This document shows, one piece after another, positions 54,044 to 63,228 of a stretch of DNA of 64,000 bases (positions within the stretch are counted from its first letter, which is position 1; every line of letters starts with the position of its first letter). The position numbers and the translations under genes are program-made. The notes under the pieces are model-generated. The model made no database searches and was not told the origin of the DNA. It saw only the letters and a program-made list of their open reading frames with translations. This DNA is from Gemmatimonadales bacterium (GTDB lineage: Bacteria > Gemmatimonadota > Gemmatimonadetes > Gemmatimonadales > GWC2-71-9), in contig JAHBVU010000020.1 in the NCBI GenBank assembly GCA_019637315.1, positions 1-64,000 on the forward strand. The letters are read 5' to 3'.

Positions 54044-55531
54044 ATGAAACGGCGCGCGTTCGTCGGTTCTACGCTGGCCACCATCTCGATTCCCGGACTT
54101 TCTGAGTCCGGGGTCTGGCAGCGGGTACGTCAGGATCCGGGTGACATCGAGGCAGTAACGGGTGACGGTCGGAAGGTCACCCTGCGCGGCATGGCCGTGC
54201 GGGAGCTAGCACAGGGGTTGGAGGGGCGACTGCTGCATGCGCGAAGCGAGGGGTATGAGACCGCGCGTCACATCCTCAATCCGGCCATCGACAAGCGGCC
54301 GGCCCTGATTGCGCAGCCCGGTGACGTCGATGCGGTTCGACGGGCAGTGCAGTTCGCGCGTGAGTATGGACTGTTGCTTGCCGTGAAATGCGGCGGCCAC
54401 AGCTTCTCAGGACAATCGACCTGCGATGGCGGCCTGATGATTGACCTGCAGCGGATTCGTTCCGTGCGGGTGGATCCGACAGCGCGACGTGCTGTCGTTG
54501 CTGGTGGCAACCTGCTGGGCGCTGTCGATGCCGCCACCACACCGCACGGTCTGGTCACTCCGCTCGGTACGGTGTCGCACACCGGCGTTGGAGGCCTCAC
54601 GACCGGAGGCGGCTTCGGGCGCCTGGCAAGACGGTACGGCCTCTCGGTCGACAATCTGGTCGGGGTCGAAGTCGTCACGGCGGATGGCCGACTGCTCCGC
54701 GCCGATGCAAACGAGAATGCGGATCTCTTCTGGGGCGTGCGCGGCGGTGGCGGGAACTTCGGCATCGTGACGGCGTTCACGTTTGCCCTCCATCCCATGC
54801 AGCGGGACGTCATCAGCGGGGGCTTGGTCTATCCCTACTCCAAGGCACGGGATGCCTGGGAGCTGTACGGGGAGTACACCGTCAGGGCTCCCGACGATCT
54901 CTTTCTCGGCATCGTGCAGACCCTTCCGCCTGGCGGTGGTGAGGGAAACGTGCTGCTCGAGGTCTGCTACTCGGGGCCGGAGCGAGATGCCAGTCGCGCC
55001 ATGGCGCCCTTGGCCAAGCTGGGTCGGCCCGTCGCTGATGCCCGTAAGACAATGCCCTATGTCACAGCGCAGAAAGCGGACGATAACACCGATCCTCGCG
55101 CGCTCTCGATGTACCTCAAGAGCGGCTTTACTCGCAACATCGACTCACGGATGGCCGCCGAGATATCCCGTGCGCTCGAAGGACGTCCGGATCGCCTGAC
55201 GATGGTCTTCGCGGCTCAGTGCGGCGGCGCTATCGGCCGGGTGGCAGAGTCCGCGACCGCCTTTGCCAACCGGGACGCGGAGCAGACCATCCTTGCCGCG
55301 GTGGGATGGTCACCCAAGGCGCCGGCAGCTCCGCATCTGGCATATGCCCGCGAGTACTGGAAAGTCGTTGAGCCCTTTACCAACGGCTTTTACGTCAACG
55401 ATCTGTCGGGAGAAGAGCGCTCAGCCATCGAGGCCAACTATCGAGGGAACTTTGCCCGTCTGAGCCGGCTCAAGACAAAGTACGACCCTACCAATCTGTT
55501 CCGCCTCAACGCCAATATCCTGCCGGGTTAG
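54044..55531 (+). CDS. BBE-type FAD-linked oxidoreductase
   Basis: 495 residues of the berberine-bridge/PCMH flavoprotein class. The start MKRRAFVGSTLATISI has twin arginines and a weak hydrophobic stretch, possibly a Tat signal. The FAD domain shows CGGHSFSGQSTCDGGLMIDLQRIRSV, where His normally forms the 8-alpha-N1 bond to FAD, and VGGLTTGGGFGRLARRYGLSVDNL. The usual second-link Cys before GVGGL is replaced (SHTGVGGL), so FAD is probably attached once only. The BBE tail RLKTKYDPTNLFRLNANI is intact. Substrates in this class are alcohols, sugars or natural products. Confidence 0.9.
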   Translation: MKRRAFVGSTLATISIPGLSESGVWQRVRQDPGDIEAVTGDGRKVTLRGMAVRELAQGLEGRLLHARSEGYETARHILNPAIDKRPALIAQPGDVDAVRRAVQFAREYGLLLAVKCGGHSFSGQSTCDGGLMIDLQRIRSVRVDPTARRAVVAGGNLLGAVDAATTPHGLVTPLGTVSHTGVGGLTTGGGFGRLARRYGLSVDNLVGVEVVTADGRLLRADANENADLFWGVRGGGGNFGIVTAFTFALHPMQRDVISGGLVYPYSKARDAWELYGEYTVRAPDDLFLGIVQTLPPGGGEGNVLLEVCYSGPERDASRAMAPLAKLGRPVADARKTMPYVTAQKADDNTDPRALSMYLKSGFTRNIDSRMAAEISRALEGRPDRLTMVFAAQCGGAIGRVAESATAFANRDAEQTILAAVGWSPKAPAAPHLAYAREYWKVVEPFTNGFYVNDLSGEERSAIEANYRGNFARLSRLKTKYDPTNLFRLNANILPG

Positions 55532-55543
55532 GCTACCCAGGAA

Positions 55544-55572
55544 CTGATCGGCACCGCGCCGGTGCCGATCAG
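55544..55572. terminator. Strong hairpin between convergent genes
   Basis: CTGATCGGCACC (55544-55555) and GGTGCCGATCAG (55561-55572) form a perfect 12-bp stem with a 5-base loop. It lies 13 bases after the oxidoreductase stop and 16 before the end of the converging membrane-protein gene, so it can act on both. Confidence 0.7.
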
Positions 55573-55587
55573 CCGCCCACGGAGATG

Positions 55588-56151
55588 TTACGCTGCCGGC
55601 CAGCGCCAACCGAAGACGCCGCCAGTGAGTGCGGCGAAGATCAGAGCGTCAAAAAGGGACTTGAGTGTCGTCGTCCAGCTCCGGTTGAACCAGATCGACT
55701 GCTGGATCTGAGCCAGGCCGTAACCGGCAAAGGCAACAGCTCCCGTGATCCGGAAGACGCGCAGGTATGCTTCGCCAGGGGGCAGGACGTGCCCTGCAAC
55801 ATACGCGGCAAAGATTCCCACCACGATACAGAAGATGAACCACTGTCCCAGTTGCTTCCCGATGTTGAACATACCGTTCGGCATCACCGTCATCTGGATG
55901 ACCGGGCCTTGGTTCAGCTTCTCGAGATACTCGGCTGAGCGCATCTCGGCGGAGCTCTGAGCCCGCGGCATGACGTAGTCTCCCGGCGGAATCGCGAACG
56001 GCCGGAGCGCGGCACGCACGCCATCCTCGTCGGGCACGCGACGCACGTCGGAGTTGTGATAGGTGAGCACCATGTGAATCACAGAGCTCGCAATGAACAC
56101 TGCAACCGCGGAAACGAGGATCGGAAGCCACAGCGAAGCCAATGAAACCAT
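55588..56151 (-). CDS. Membrane protein of unknown function
   Basis: 187 residues with four hydrophobic helices ([56 protein letters not shown]-like; [17 protein letters not shown]). A cytosolic or periplasmic loop of about 75 residues contains [34 protein letters not shown] know of no function. It lies 87 bases after the glycosyltransferase on the same strand and might be read from the lasso operon, though a link to it is not evident. Confidence 0.7.
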   Translation of the reverse strand: MVSLASLWLPILVSAVAVFIASSVIHMVLTYHNSDVRRVPDEDGVRAALRPFAIPPGDYVMPRAQSSAEMRSAEYLEKLNQGPVIQMTVMPNGMFNIGKQLGQWFIFCIVVGIFAAYVAGHVLPPGEAYLRVFRITGAVAFAGYGLAQIQQSIWFNRSWTTTLKSLFDALIFAALTGGVFGWRWPAA

Positions 56152-56238
56152 CACTGCCTCCTGGGAGGGGAAGGCCGGCCGAGATGGCCGGACCCCAGAA
56201 GGTGCGGCGCGATCAGAGAGGGCGCAAGAGAGGGTAAG

Positions 56239-57504
56239 TCAGCGGGGAAGCAGCGACTCGATCACGTCGCACGCGGCGCTGGCGCCTCCCTCGGCGCGGA
56301 CCTGCGCCGCCACCGCCTGAGCCCTGTCATGGCAGATCGGGTCGTCGAGCAGTCGGCGCAGTTCGCGGGCGACGCGCCTGGCCCGATACCGGGAGGGTAG
56401 CAGGGTGCGCGAACACCCCAACCGGGCAACTCGATGAGCGTTGTCCGGCTGATCGTGAGAGAACGGCACGGTCAGCATGGGTCGACCGGATCGCAGGGCC
56501 TGATGCAGGGTGCCGATCCCACCCTGATGGACGATGGCCGCCGCATGAGGGAAAAGAGCTGCATGAGGGGCATAGGGCTCGAGACGCACGGTATCGGGGA
56601 CGGTGCCGATGGGTTGGTTCCCCGCATGCGCACCGACCAGCAGAACTGCTCGAACACCAAGGATTTGAACCGCAGCCAGGCTCTCCTCGAAGAAGGTCCC
56701 GGCGGCAGCCACGGCCGCACTTCCCAGGGTGAAAACAACTGGCGCCGGGCCCGCCGCCAGGAAATCGATCAGCGCGGCGGACAGTGGTTGCTCCGCATCG
56801 ACGCCGTTGTACTGCACGGCCCCAGTTACCGTTACGTTCTCTGGCCAGTCGGGCTTCGGCTCGGCCAGCACGCTCGAGAACAGCGCGATAACGGCTGCCG
56901 GGGAATGCTGTCCTTCGGCCAGCGGGTTGAGCGTTGTCGGGAGACCCAGGGCACGGCGACGGTCCTCGACGGGGCGGACCCAACGGCGCGTCATTGCCTT
57001 GCCCAGCCGGGTGAAGAGACTGGCGACGCCGGGAATAGCCTCGAGACCCTTGGTCCACGGTGCGCCCGGGGCAACCGGCATATCGTAGCGCGAAAGAAAC
57101 GAAATCGGCGCCAGGACTGTCGAAACCCAGGGGATCGCGGCCTTCTCGGCCAAGTAGACGGCGGCAAACGACAAGGGATGGGTCACCACCAGGTCCGCAT
57201 CGGCGAGCAGCGGCGCGATATCCGCCTCGGAGTCCGCCAGTGCGGGCATCATGATCTCACGAATCAGATACTCCGTCCCGCGGGCCGGGTCCATGATGCG
57301 GGCGATGGTCGCGATGTCGTTCAGGTCGCCGTCCGGCCGGACGGCATGGAACTCGAGCCCCTCGCGCTCGACCAGATCGCGGGCGTAGCCCGGCATGGCG
57401 AGGACCGGATGATGACCGCGCGCGCGGAGCTCGAGCGCGAGGCCAACGTAGGGAAAGACGTCGCCATAGGAGCCGAAGCTGGTGAGAACGATTCGATGAC
57501 CCAT
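56239..57504 (-). CDS. MGT/GT1-type glycosyltransferase next to the lasso genes
   Basis: 421 residues of the macrolide-glycosyltransferase-like GT-B family. The N-domain begins MGHRIVLTSFGSYGDVFPYVGLALELRARGH and the C-domain has VVFTLGSAAV and the donor-binding HQGGIGTLHQALRSGRPMLTVPFSHDQPDNA. Enzymes of this class move a hexose from a nucleotide sugar to natural products, lipids or sterols. It starts 100 bases after the cyclase gene on the same strand with no terminator seen between. That suggests membership of the lasso operon and possible glycosylation of the peptide; the acceptor is not proven. Confidence 0.88.
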   Translation of the reverse strand: MGHRIVLTSFGSYGDVFPYVGLALELRARGHHPVLAMPGYARDLVEREGLEFHAVRPDGDLNDIATIARIMDPARGTEYLIREIMMPALADSEADIAPLLADADLVVTHPLSFAAVYLAEKAAIPWVSTVLAPISFLSRYDMPVAPGAPWTKGLEAIPGVASLFTRLGKAMTRRWVRPVEDRRRALGLPTTLNPLAEGQHSPAAVIALFSSVLAEPKPDWPENVTVTGAVQYNGVDAEQPLSAALIDFLAAGPAPVVFTLGSAAVAAAGTFFEESLAAVQILGVRAVLLVGAHAGNQPIGTVPDTVRLEPYAPHAALFPHAAAIVHQGGIGTLHQALRSGRPMLTVPFSHDQPDNAHRVARLGCSRTLLPSRYRARRVARELRRLLDDPICHDRAQAVAAQVRAEGGASAACDVIESLLPR

Positions 57505-57604
57505 GTCCTGCCTGCGGCGTCAGCTGACGCGATGGTGCCTCAGCGGTTGCAGTAATCTGCCCAGACCGCAGGTCGTGGCGCCATACGTTCGCCCGCAAGC
57601 GCGC

Positions 57605-59287
57605 CTACAAGGGCGGCTCCAGATTGGGCTGAAAGTCCATTGCCGGGACACCCAGCTGCAGTCGCTGCAGCCAGCACTCCATGGTCGCCGCCATGAAGAA
57701 ATGAGGTGCCGACTCAACAACGCCGGCGCTGGCCCGGCGCACCTCGTTGGCCCAGGCAATGCCATCGACGATACCCAAGTCTGCCAGGAGTGGAGCATAG
57801 GTCAGCAGGGAGAACCACGGACGACTGTTCCGAAGACCCGAGTCGAAGGCGGCCTGATTGGATCCTTTGTCTCGTCTCAGACGAACAGGCTCCGGCAGGA
57901 TACCCCTCATGATCCGACGTTGCAGGACGCGATCCAATCCCGCAGTTCGGCGCAAGCCATGAGGCATCATCAAGGCAAACTCGAGGAACGGCCGATCGAG
58001 CAACGGGTGACTCGTGCAGGTGGTTCGCTCGGCTGAGTCGGTTTCCCCGATGACGGCGGCCTGAAGGAAGGCCTCCTCCCAGAGGATTGCCCGTCCCAGA
58101 GGTAGTCCCGTCGTGTCGACGAGGCCGACCGGCCCCGGACGGCTCGCCCTCGGCGTACCATGCCGCTGGAGGTAGTCCCGACGAATCCAGGCAGGCAGTG
58201 GAGAATGAAGCGCACCTACCCCGAACCCCCGCTGCCGCCGAACCTGCCTCGAGATGACCGGGAGCACCCAGTTGCGAATCCAGAACGTCGCGGGGCGGGC
58301 GGCCGGGTCTCCCGACATCCAGGTGCGCAGCTCACGGAGGAAGCCGGGGAGGCGGCCGGCCAGCAGCTCGTCTGCCAGGTGCAGTGGAGGACAGTCCTCC
58401 GATCCGAAGGCCACGTCTCCGCCAACGCCGGTGAGCAGCGTCGTAACGCCGTGCTGGTGCAGGATGCGAGTATAGGCATCGCGCTGAGCCCGATGAATCT
58501 CGGTCCCGGGTTCAGCTGCGAAGCGATCGGGGACAGTATGGAAAGGCGGATACTCGTCGATATCGATCGTGTGGCGATTGATTCCCAGCACCGCAGCGGC
58601 GTGGGACGATAGCGTATCGTCCGTCCCGCCGGACAAGCCTGAGCGACTCACGAAGGTGATCGCCTCGACGCGACGACCAAGCCTGCCAGCCAGCGCAGCG
58701 ACCGAGGTTGAATCGAGTCCACCGGACAGCTCGCACCAAGTGTTCCCGCTCTCCGGCACGTGGCGCTCGATCGCACCCGTCAGAATGTCTCGCAGACCCT
58801 CCGCCCAGTCGGCCTCTCGGGCGTGGCGGGTCAGCAGTTGCGCGGCAGGCGGAGCCCATGGTCGCCCTTTTGCGGGTGGCCGTTCTGGAGACCATTGCCA
58901 GGTTTGGCCAGCCATCAGGCGTGAGACACCAAGATATGGCGTCCGTTCGGATGCCAGGGAGGCGGTCGCGATGGCATCGGCGAGATACGCGTGGTCGAGG
59001 GCGACCGGCCCGATCATCGCGACCAGATCGCTCAGGCGAGACGCGAACGAGGCCACGCCATCCGTGACGGTGTAGAACGCCTGCTGGATTCCGAGACTGT
59101 CCTGAAGCAGCAGGACGCTGCGCCGCTCTCGGTCAACCAGCGCTGCGGCGTACTGCCCCAGCACATGCCGGCTCAGATCAGGTCCCCACTTCGCGTAGGC
59201 ACCTGCGATCTGGCGGGCGGGCGGGTCTGACGAATGGGTGGGTTGCGGGAGGTCTCGTGCGTTGGTGATGGCGCCTGCGGCCATCAC
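57605..59287 (-). CDS. Lasso peptide cyclase (asparagine-synthetase-like, protein C)
   Basis: 560 residues from the GTG at 59287. It has an N-terminal glutaminase-like fold remnant (GAYAKWGPDLSRHVLGQYAAALVDRERRSVLLLQDSLGIQQAFY) and the ATP pyrophosphatase domain with SGGLDSTSVAALAGRLG. Protein C activates the Asp side chain as an AMP ester and closes the macrolactam with the core N-terminus. Homology appears to continue upstream in the same frame (RFAGQLHPDGRLVWF... back to about 59383) where only a GTC, not ATG/GTG/TTG, stands at the expected start behind GGGGAG. The true start is thus unclear. Confidence 0.9.
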   Translation of the reverse strand: MMAAGAITNARDLPQPTHSSDPPARQIAGAYAKWGPDLSRHVLGQYAAALVDRERRSVLLLQDSLGIQQAFYTVTDGVASFASRLSDLVAMIGPVALDHAYLADAIATASLASERTPYLGVSRLMAGQTWQWSPERPPAKGRPWAPPAAQLLTRHAREADWAEGLRDILTGAIERHVPESGNTWCELSGGLDSTSVAALAGRLGRRVEAITFVSRSGLSGGTDDTLSSHAAAVLGINRHTIDIDEYPPFHTVPDRFAAEPGTEIHRAQRDAYTRILHQHGVTTLLTGVGGDVAFGSEDCPPLHLADELLAGRLPGFLRELRTWMSGDPAARPATFWIRNWVLPVISRQVRRQRGFGVGALHSPLPAWIRRDYLQRHGTPRASRPGPVGLVDTTGLPLGRAILWEEAFLQAAVIGETDSAERTTCTSHPLLDRPFLEFALMMPHGLRRTAGLDRVLQRRIMRGILPEPVRLRRDKGSNQAAFDSGLRNSRPWFSLLTYAPLLADLGIVDGIAWANEVRRASAGVVESAPHFFMAATMECWLQRLQLGVPAMDFQPNLEPPL

Positions 59288-59415
59288 GAAGAACGGACGG
59301 CCATTGATCGTCGTGACGACCGGGTCGGGTCGTGCGAACCAGACGAGGCGCCCGTCCGGGTGGAGTTGTCCCGCGAAGCGGACCGGCTCGGATGCTCCCC
59401 GCGGTTCGGACGGGG

Positions 59416-60168
59416 TTACTGGAGAACGGCGATCGGGGTGAATCGGGCGACCTCGTGGGGCTGGTGGAGCAGCGGTGTGTCGCCGAGTTCAACCCATGCG
59501 TGGGCGATGAAGGGGCTGGTGCAGACGCCGATGACGTGGCGGATGGCACAGCCGCGCTCGCGCAGAAACGAATAGAGCGCCAGCGAGCGGGGCAGGCAGT
59601 CGTTCCGGCCTCGTCGGGAGATGAGAAACATCTCGGCACGGCGGAATGCAGCCAGCAGGCGCTCGACAGGAGGCGGATCTGCCGACCCGCGCGCGCCGGC
59701 AGCCGCGCGCGCGGTTGCTCCGGCGTAGGCGGAGGGCAGACCACCGACCGCCAGGCTGAGGCTGGTTCGAAGACAGGCGAGCCAGGCATGGAGGGAAGCC
59801 GGCAGGAGATGGAGGATTCGCGGCCTCCGTGCGTGGTTGACAGGCGGAATGTCACGAGTGCCGTTGCCGGCGGGGGCTGCGGCTGGGCGAATCAGGCCCC
59901 GCTGTTCGCAGTCGCTGATGAACCGGTCCAGATCGGCGGCAAGCCGATCGGGCTCGACATCGAACCGAGTGGTGAGTTGCGCACCTAGAGAACTGCGATC
60001 GTTCCCGGCTGTGATCCCGGACCACATTGCCATGGCCGAGCCGGTCAGGCTGAGATAGGACCCCGACCGGAGGCAGAGAATGGTGACGAGATCACCCGAA
60101 TCGAGCCACCTGACGTGTGGTGATGCCTCCCAGCGCGCCGACGGCCGGTCCTGCTGCGCCTCGGACAC
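59416..60168 (-). CDS. Lasso peptide leader peptidase with fused RRE (protein B)
   Basis: 250 residues starting with GTG. Residues 15-95 form a PqqD-like RiPP recognition element (VRWLDSGDLVTILCLRSGSYLSLTGSAMAMWS) that would bind the leader. Residues about 110-245 form the transglutaminase-like lasso B2 protease: Cys in GRNDCLPRSLALYSFLRERG, His in SPFIAHAWVELGD and the acid following. It removes the leader so that the core N-terminus is freed for cyclisation. It follows the precursor stop by 33 bases, and its fused form is the proteobacterial-style arrangement. Confidence 0.92.
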   Translation of the reverse strand: MSEAQQDRPSARWEASPHVRWLDSGDLVTILCLRSGSYLSLTGSAMAMWSGITAGNDRSSLGAQLTTRFDVEPDRLAADLDRFISDCEQRGLIRPAAAPAGNGTRDIPPVNHARRPRILHLLPASLHAWLACLRTSLSLAVGGLPSAYAGATARAAAGARGSADPPPVERLLAAFRRAEMFLISRRGRNDCLPRSLALYSFLRERGCAIRHVIGVCTSPFIAHAWVELGDTPLLHQPHEVARFTPIAVLQ

Positions 60169-60201
60169 AGGGCTGGCGTGCCAGGTAGTGAGAGGGAGAC
60201 G

Positions 60202-60402
60202 CTACTGCTTCCAGCTGCGCCCCTGCTCAGAGCTTCCGTCATGGAACGGGCCGGCAGACGACCAGCCGGTCAGGCCCGTTCCTGATCCGATGTCCAGAAT
60301 CTCGGGTGACGAGTACGGGAGCCGTGGTGCCGGCTGGGAGGACTCGGCGTTCGACTCGTTGTCGAGGGTCGGGGACTGGTGAGATACGTCGCGATCGTTC
60401 AT
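60202..60402 (-). CDS. Lasso peptide precursor (protein A)
   Basis: 66 residues with GGAG six bases before the ATG. The leader obeys the RRE-binding rule: Tyr30, Pro33, Ile35 (usually Leu), Gly39 and Thr45, the penultimate leader residue. Cleavage after Gly46 leaves the core WSSAGPFHDGSSEQGRSWKQ. Asp55 is core position 9, so Trp1 would form a nine-residue ring with Asp9 and leave an 11-residue tail in which Arg16, Trp18 or Lys19 could act as plugs. Trp at position 1 is known from fusilassin. The placing next to B and C genes supports the call; the mature structure is predicted only. Confidence 0.9.
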   Translation of the reverse strand: MNDRDVSHQSPTLDNESNAESSQPAPRLPYSSPEILDIGSGTGLTGWSSAGPFHDGSSEQGRSWKQ

Positions 60403-60521
60403 GGGGAGCTCCAGTATGAATCGGGCAAGCCGTTTCTGGAATCACCTTTCAACTTAGGTTCGGGCGGGGCGGGCGCAAGGGCGTCGGTGGTGGTCGGACG
60501 CCCCATGTGTGATCGTCGCGC

Positions 60522-63221
60522 CTAGTCGCCGCGGAGCACGCTGCCCGGGGGCACCCGCGCCGCCCGAACTGCCGGCAGGAAGCTCGCGATGAAGGCCACC
60601 AAACCGGTCAACAGGATCACGGCAACGAATGTCAGCGGATCGGTGGGGCTGACGCCCTCGAGTACTCGGCTCAGGAGACCGGTCAGTCCGAGCGCGAGCG
60701 CGGTGCCGATCGCGATACCGGCCGCGGTCTGTCGGAGGCCCGGCCACAGTCCGGCGCGGAGCAGTTCGATCGGTGGCGCGCCGAGTGCTGCGCGAATGCC
60801 AAACTCCTGGCGGCGGACGGCAACGGCGTGGGAGACGATCCCGAAGATCCCGATTGCCGCGAGGCCGAGTGCGATGATGCCAAAGCTGCTCAGTAAGCGC
60901 ATCGCAAAGTGCGGCGCGGCAATCGACGCACCCACGATCTCCTCCATGGTGCGGATCTCCGAGATCGGAAGCCGCGGGTCGACCTGACGTACAACGTTGC
61001 GCACTGGAGCGATGAGGGCCTTGGGATCGCCGTCGGTTCGGATGGCCAGGCTCAAGCTGCGAATCGTGCTGCCCGGTGCCCGAGCGAACTGAGCGACGGT
61101 CACGTAGAAGCCGGGTTTGATGGTGCTCTTCAGGGTGTTGTGGTGAACGTCCTCGACCACGCCGACGATATGGTAAGGAGGCGCGGCAAGACCTAGTGAA
61201 CTGCCGATCAGAACGCGGGTGCCCAGCGCGGAGCGTCCCCCCAGGTAGCGATCGACGAAGGTCCGATTCACGACCATTGCGAGCGGCCCGTTCAGGTCGT
61301 CGCCGCTGTCGAGGAGGCGTCCTTCGAGCAGGCGATAGCCCATTGCCTCGAGCCCACCTGGCGTCACGATCTGCCAGTCGCCCGGGGTGCCCTGGTTTGG
61401 CGGCGGGGTATAGCCTTCGACGGCCATGCCCCAGTCGCCCATATCCGTGGCGAGGGGGAGGAGACGCACCGCACCGACCGAGCGGACTCCCGGAATCCGG
61501 CCGACTTCAGCCGTCAGCGTATTCCAGAACCCCGCCACCGCTGCGGAGTCGCCGTACCAGGTCGACGGGGTCGACAGGCGCATGGTCAGTACGCCACGCG
61601 GATCGAAACCCGGGTCGAGCGCCAGCAGGTTCCGGACGGTGCGCACCAGCAGCCCCGCACCCGTGACGAGTACCACTGCAAGGGCAATCTCCGCCGTGAC
61701 CAGCGTCTGGCGCCAGCGCAATCGGCCCTTGCCTGCTGACGCGCGGTGGCCGGACTCACGCAGCTCGTCGGCCGGGTCGAGCTGGCGCACCTGCAGCGAC
61801 GGCAGAATGCCGGTGAGAATGGCGGTCAGTGTGGCGATCAGGAGCGCGACGCCCAGGAGAAGCGGATCGATCCGCGCCTCCGCTACGCGCGGCAGTGACG
61901 TCATTCCGAGCTGCCGGATGGCGGCAACGGTGAGCCAGGCGATCACGATGCCGGCAACCGCGCCGGCCGCGGCGAGCACGCCGGTTTCGATGAAGAGGAG
62001 CCGTACGAGGCGGGCCTGTCCGGCGCCCAATGCGGTACGGACGGCGAGCTCACGCCGCCGCCGCTCGCCGCGCACGAGCAGCAGGCCGGCCACGTTGGCG
62101 CAAGCGATCAGCAGCACGATGCCCACGGCGCCGAGCAGGACGAGCAGCGGCTGGCGGACCTCGCCGCTCACGAGGTCGTCGACCGGAATCGTGAAGGCGC
62201 GGAACCCGAAGGCGGCGGTGTAGATGTTGTCGCGGACGAACCCGGCAACCCGTTCACGCAGCTGCGCGTCGGCCTGCGCCGCCGTCGCGCCTGGGGCCAG
62301 GCGTGCCACCGCATAGAAGTTGTGGCTGCCGCCTCCCGGGTTCATGGCGGGCCCGGGGACTGCACCTTGCTGCGCAGCATCGGTTGCCAGCGGCAGGTAG
62401 ACATCCGTGGCTCCGTCGGCGCCGAAATCGAGCGGCAGCTTGAAGCCGGGAGGCAGGACACCAAGGAGCGATGCGCTCGCTCCGTTGACCTCGATGGTGC
62501 CGCCGACGATCGCCGGGTCGGCGCCGAATCGTCGAGACCACAGTTCATGACTGATCACGGCAACGGCCGGGCCGCCCGGCCGGTCCTCGTCCTCGGTAAA
62601 CCCGCGGCCGCGAATCGGGGTCACCCCCAGGACGCGGAACAGGTCGGCCCCCACCTGGGCGCTGCGAACCCGTTCCGGCTGGTCGCCGCCGGTGAGATTG
62701 ACCGCGCCGCTCGCGAACAGAGCGATGCTGGCAAAGGCGGGTATCTCGGCTTGCCACGCTTCGTACTCATCGTACGAGAGCCAGGTGCGATCGACGTCCT
62801 TCCATGCGCTCCAGACCGTGACGATACCGGCAGGGTTCTCGTACGGCAGCGGCGTGAGGAGCGCGCTGCGCACCACCGCGAACAGCGCAGTTGCTGCGCC
62901 GATGCCGACGCCGAGGGCGAGCACGACGATGGTCGTCAGGCCTGCGTCGCGGCGGAGCGAACGAATGGCAAAGGCAAGATCCTTGAGCACAGACTCGATC
63001 CGGCTGCCACCCCGCTCGTCTCGCACCTCCTCGGCCACCCTGGTCGTGTTGCCGAAAGCACGGATTGCCGTCTGTCGGGCATCCTTGGGCGCCTCACCCT
63101 GATCGATCCGGTACTCCGTTTCGAGATCCAGATGGTGGCGGATCTCTTCGGCGAGCTCGCGATCGGCTCGGCGTCGCCCTATCAGCGCCTCGAGAGCCGA
63201 ACGAATGGAGGACCAGGCCAT
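60522..63221 (-). CDS. ADOP-type FtsX/MacB-like permease
   Basis: 899 residues. An N-terminal cytosolic segment (about 1-70, DRELAEEIRHHLDLETEYRIDQGEAPKDARQTAIRAFGN) is typical of the ADOP family found in Acidobacteria and Gemmatimonadota. Two FtsX/MacB halves follow, each with a periplasmic MacB-PCD domain and four helices, ending PAVRAARVPPGSVLRGD. There is no fused ATPase; a separate one must drive it if it is an active transporter. It starts seven bases after the PadR stop and lies 119 bases upstream of the lasso precursor, same strand. Confidence 0.9.
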   Translation of the reverse strand: MAWSSIRSALEALIGRRRADRELAEEIRHHLDLETEYRIDQGEAPKDARQTAIRAFGNTTRVAEEVRDERGGSRIESVLKDLAFAIRSLRRDAGLTTIVVLALGVGIGAATALFAVVRSALLTPLPYENPAGIVTVWSAWKDVDRTWLSYDEYEAWQAEIPAFASIALFASGAVNLTGGDQPERVRSAQVGADLFRVLGVTPIRGRGFTEDEDRPGGPAVAVISHELWSRRFGADPAIVGGTIEVNGASASLLGVLPPGFKLPLDFGADGATDVYLPLATDAAQQGAVPGPAMNPGGGSHNFYAVARLAPGATAAQADAQLRERVAGFVRDNIYTAAFGFRAFTIPVDDLVSGEVRQPLLVLLGAVGIVLLIACANVAGLLLVRGERRRRELAVRTALGAGQARLVRLLFIETGVLAAAGAVAGIVIAWLTVAAIRQLGMTSLPRVAEARIDPLLLGVALLIATLTAILTGILPSLQVRQLDPADELRESGHRASAGKGRLRWRQTLVTAEIALAVVLVTGAGLLVRTVRNLLALDPGFDPRGVLTMRLSTPSTWYGDSAAVAGFWNTLTAEVGRIPGVRSVGAVRLLPLATDMGDWGMAVEGYTPPPNQGTPGDWQIVTPGGLEAMGYRLLEGRLLDSGDDLNGPLAMVVNRTFVDRYLGGRSALGTRVLIGSSLGLAAPPYHIVGVVEDVHHNTLKSTIKPGFYVTVAQFARAPGSTIRSLSLAIRTDGDPKALIAPVRNVVRQVDPRLPISEIRTMEEIVGASIAAPHFAMRLLSSFGIIALGLAAIGIFGIVSHAVAVRRQEFGIRAALGAPPIELLRAGLWPGLRQTAAGIAIGTALALGLTGLLSRVLEGVSPTDPLTFVAVILLTGLVAFIASFLPAVRAARVPPGSVLRGD

Positions 63222-63228
63222 GAGAACC

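Noticed and set aside
60256-60285. Alternative lasso core beginning two residues after Thr42
   Set aside because: It would place the first Asp at position 12, too far for a 7-9 residue ring, and Thr42 does not match the spacing from Tyr30 and Gly39.
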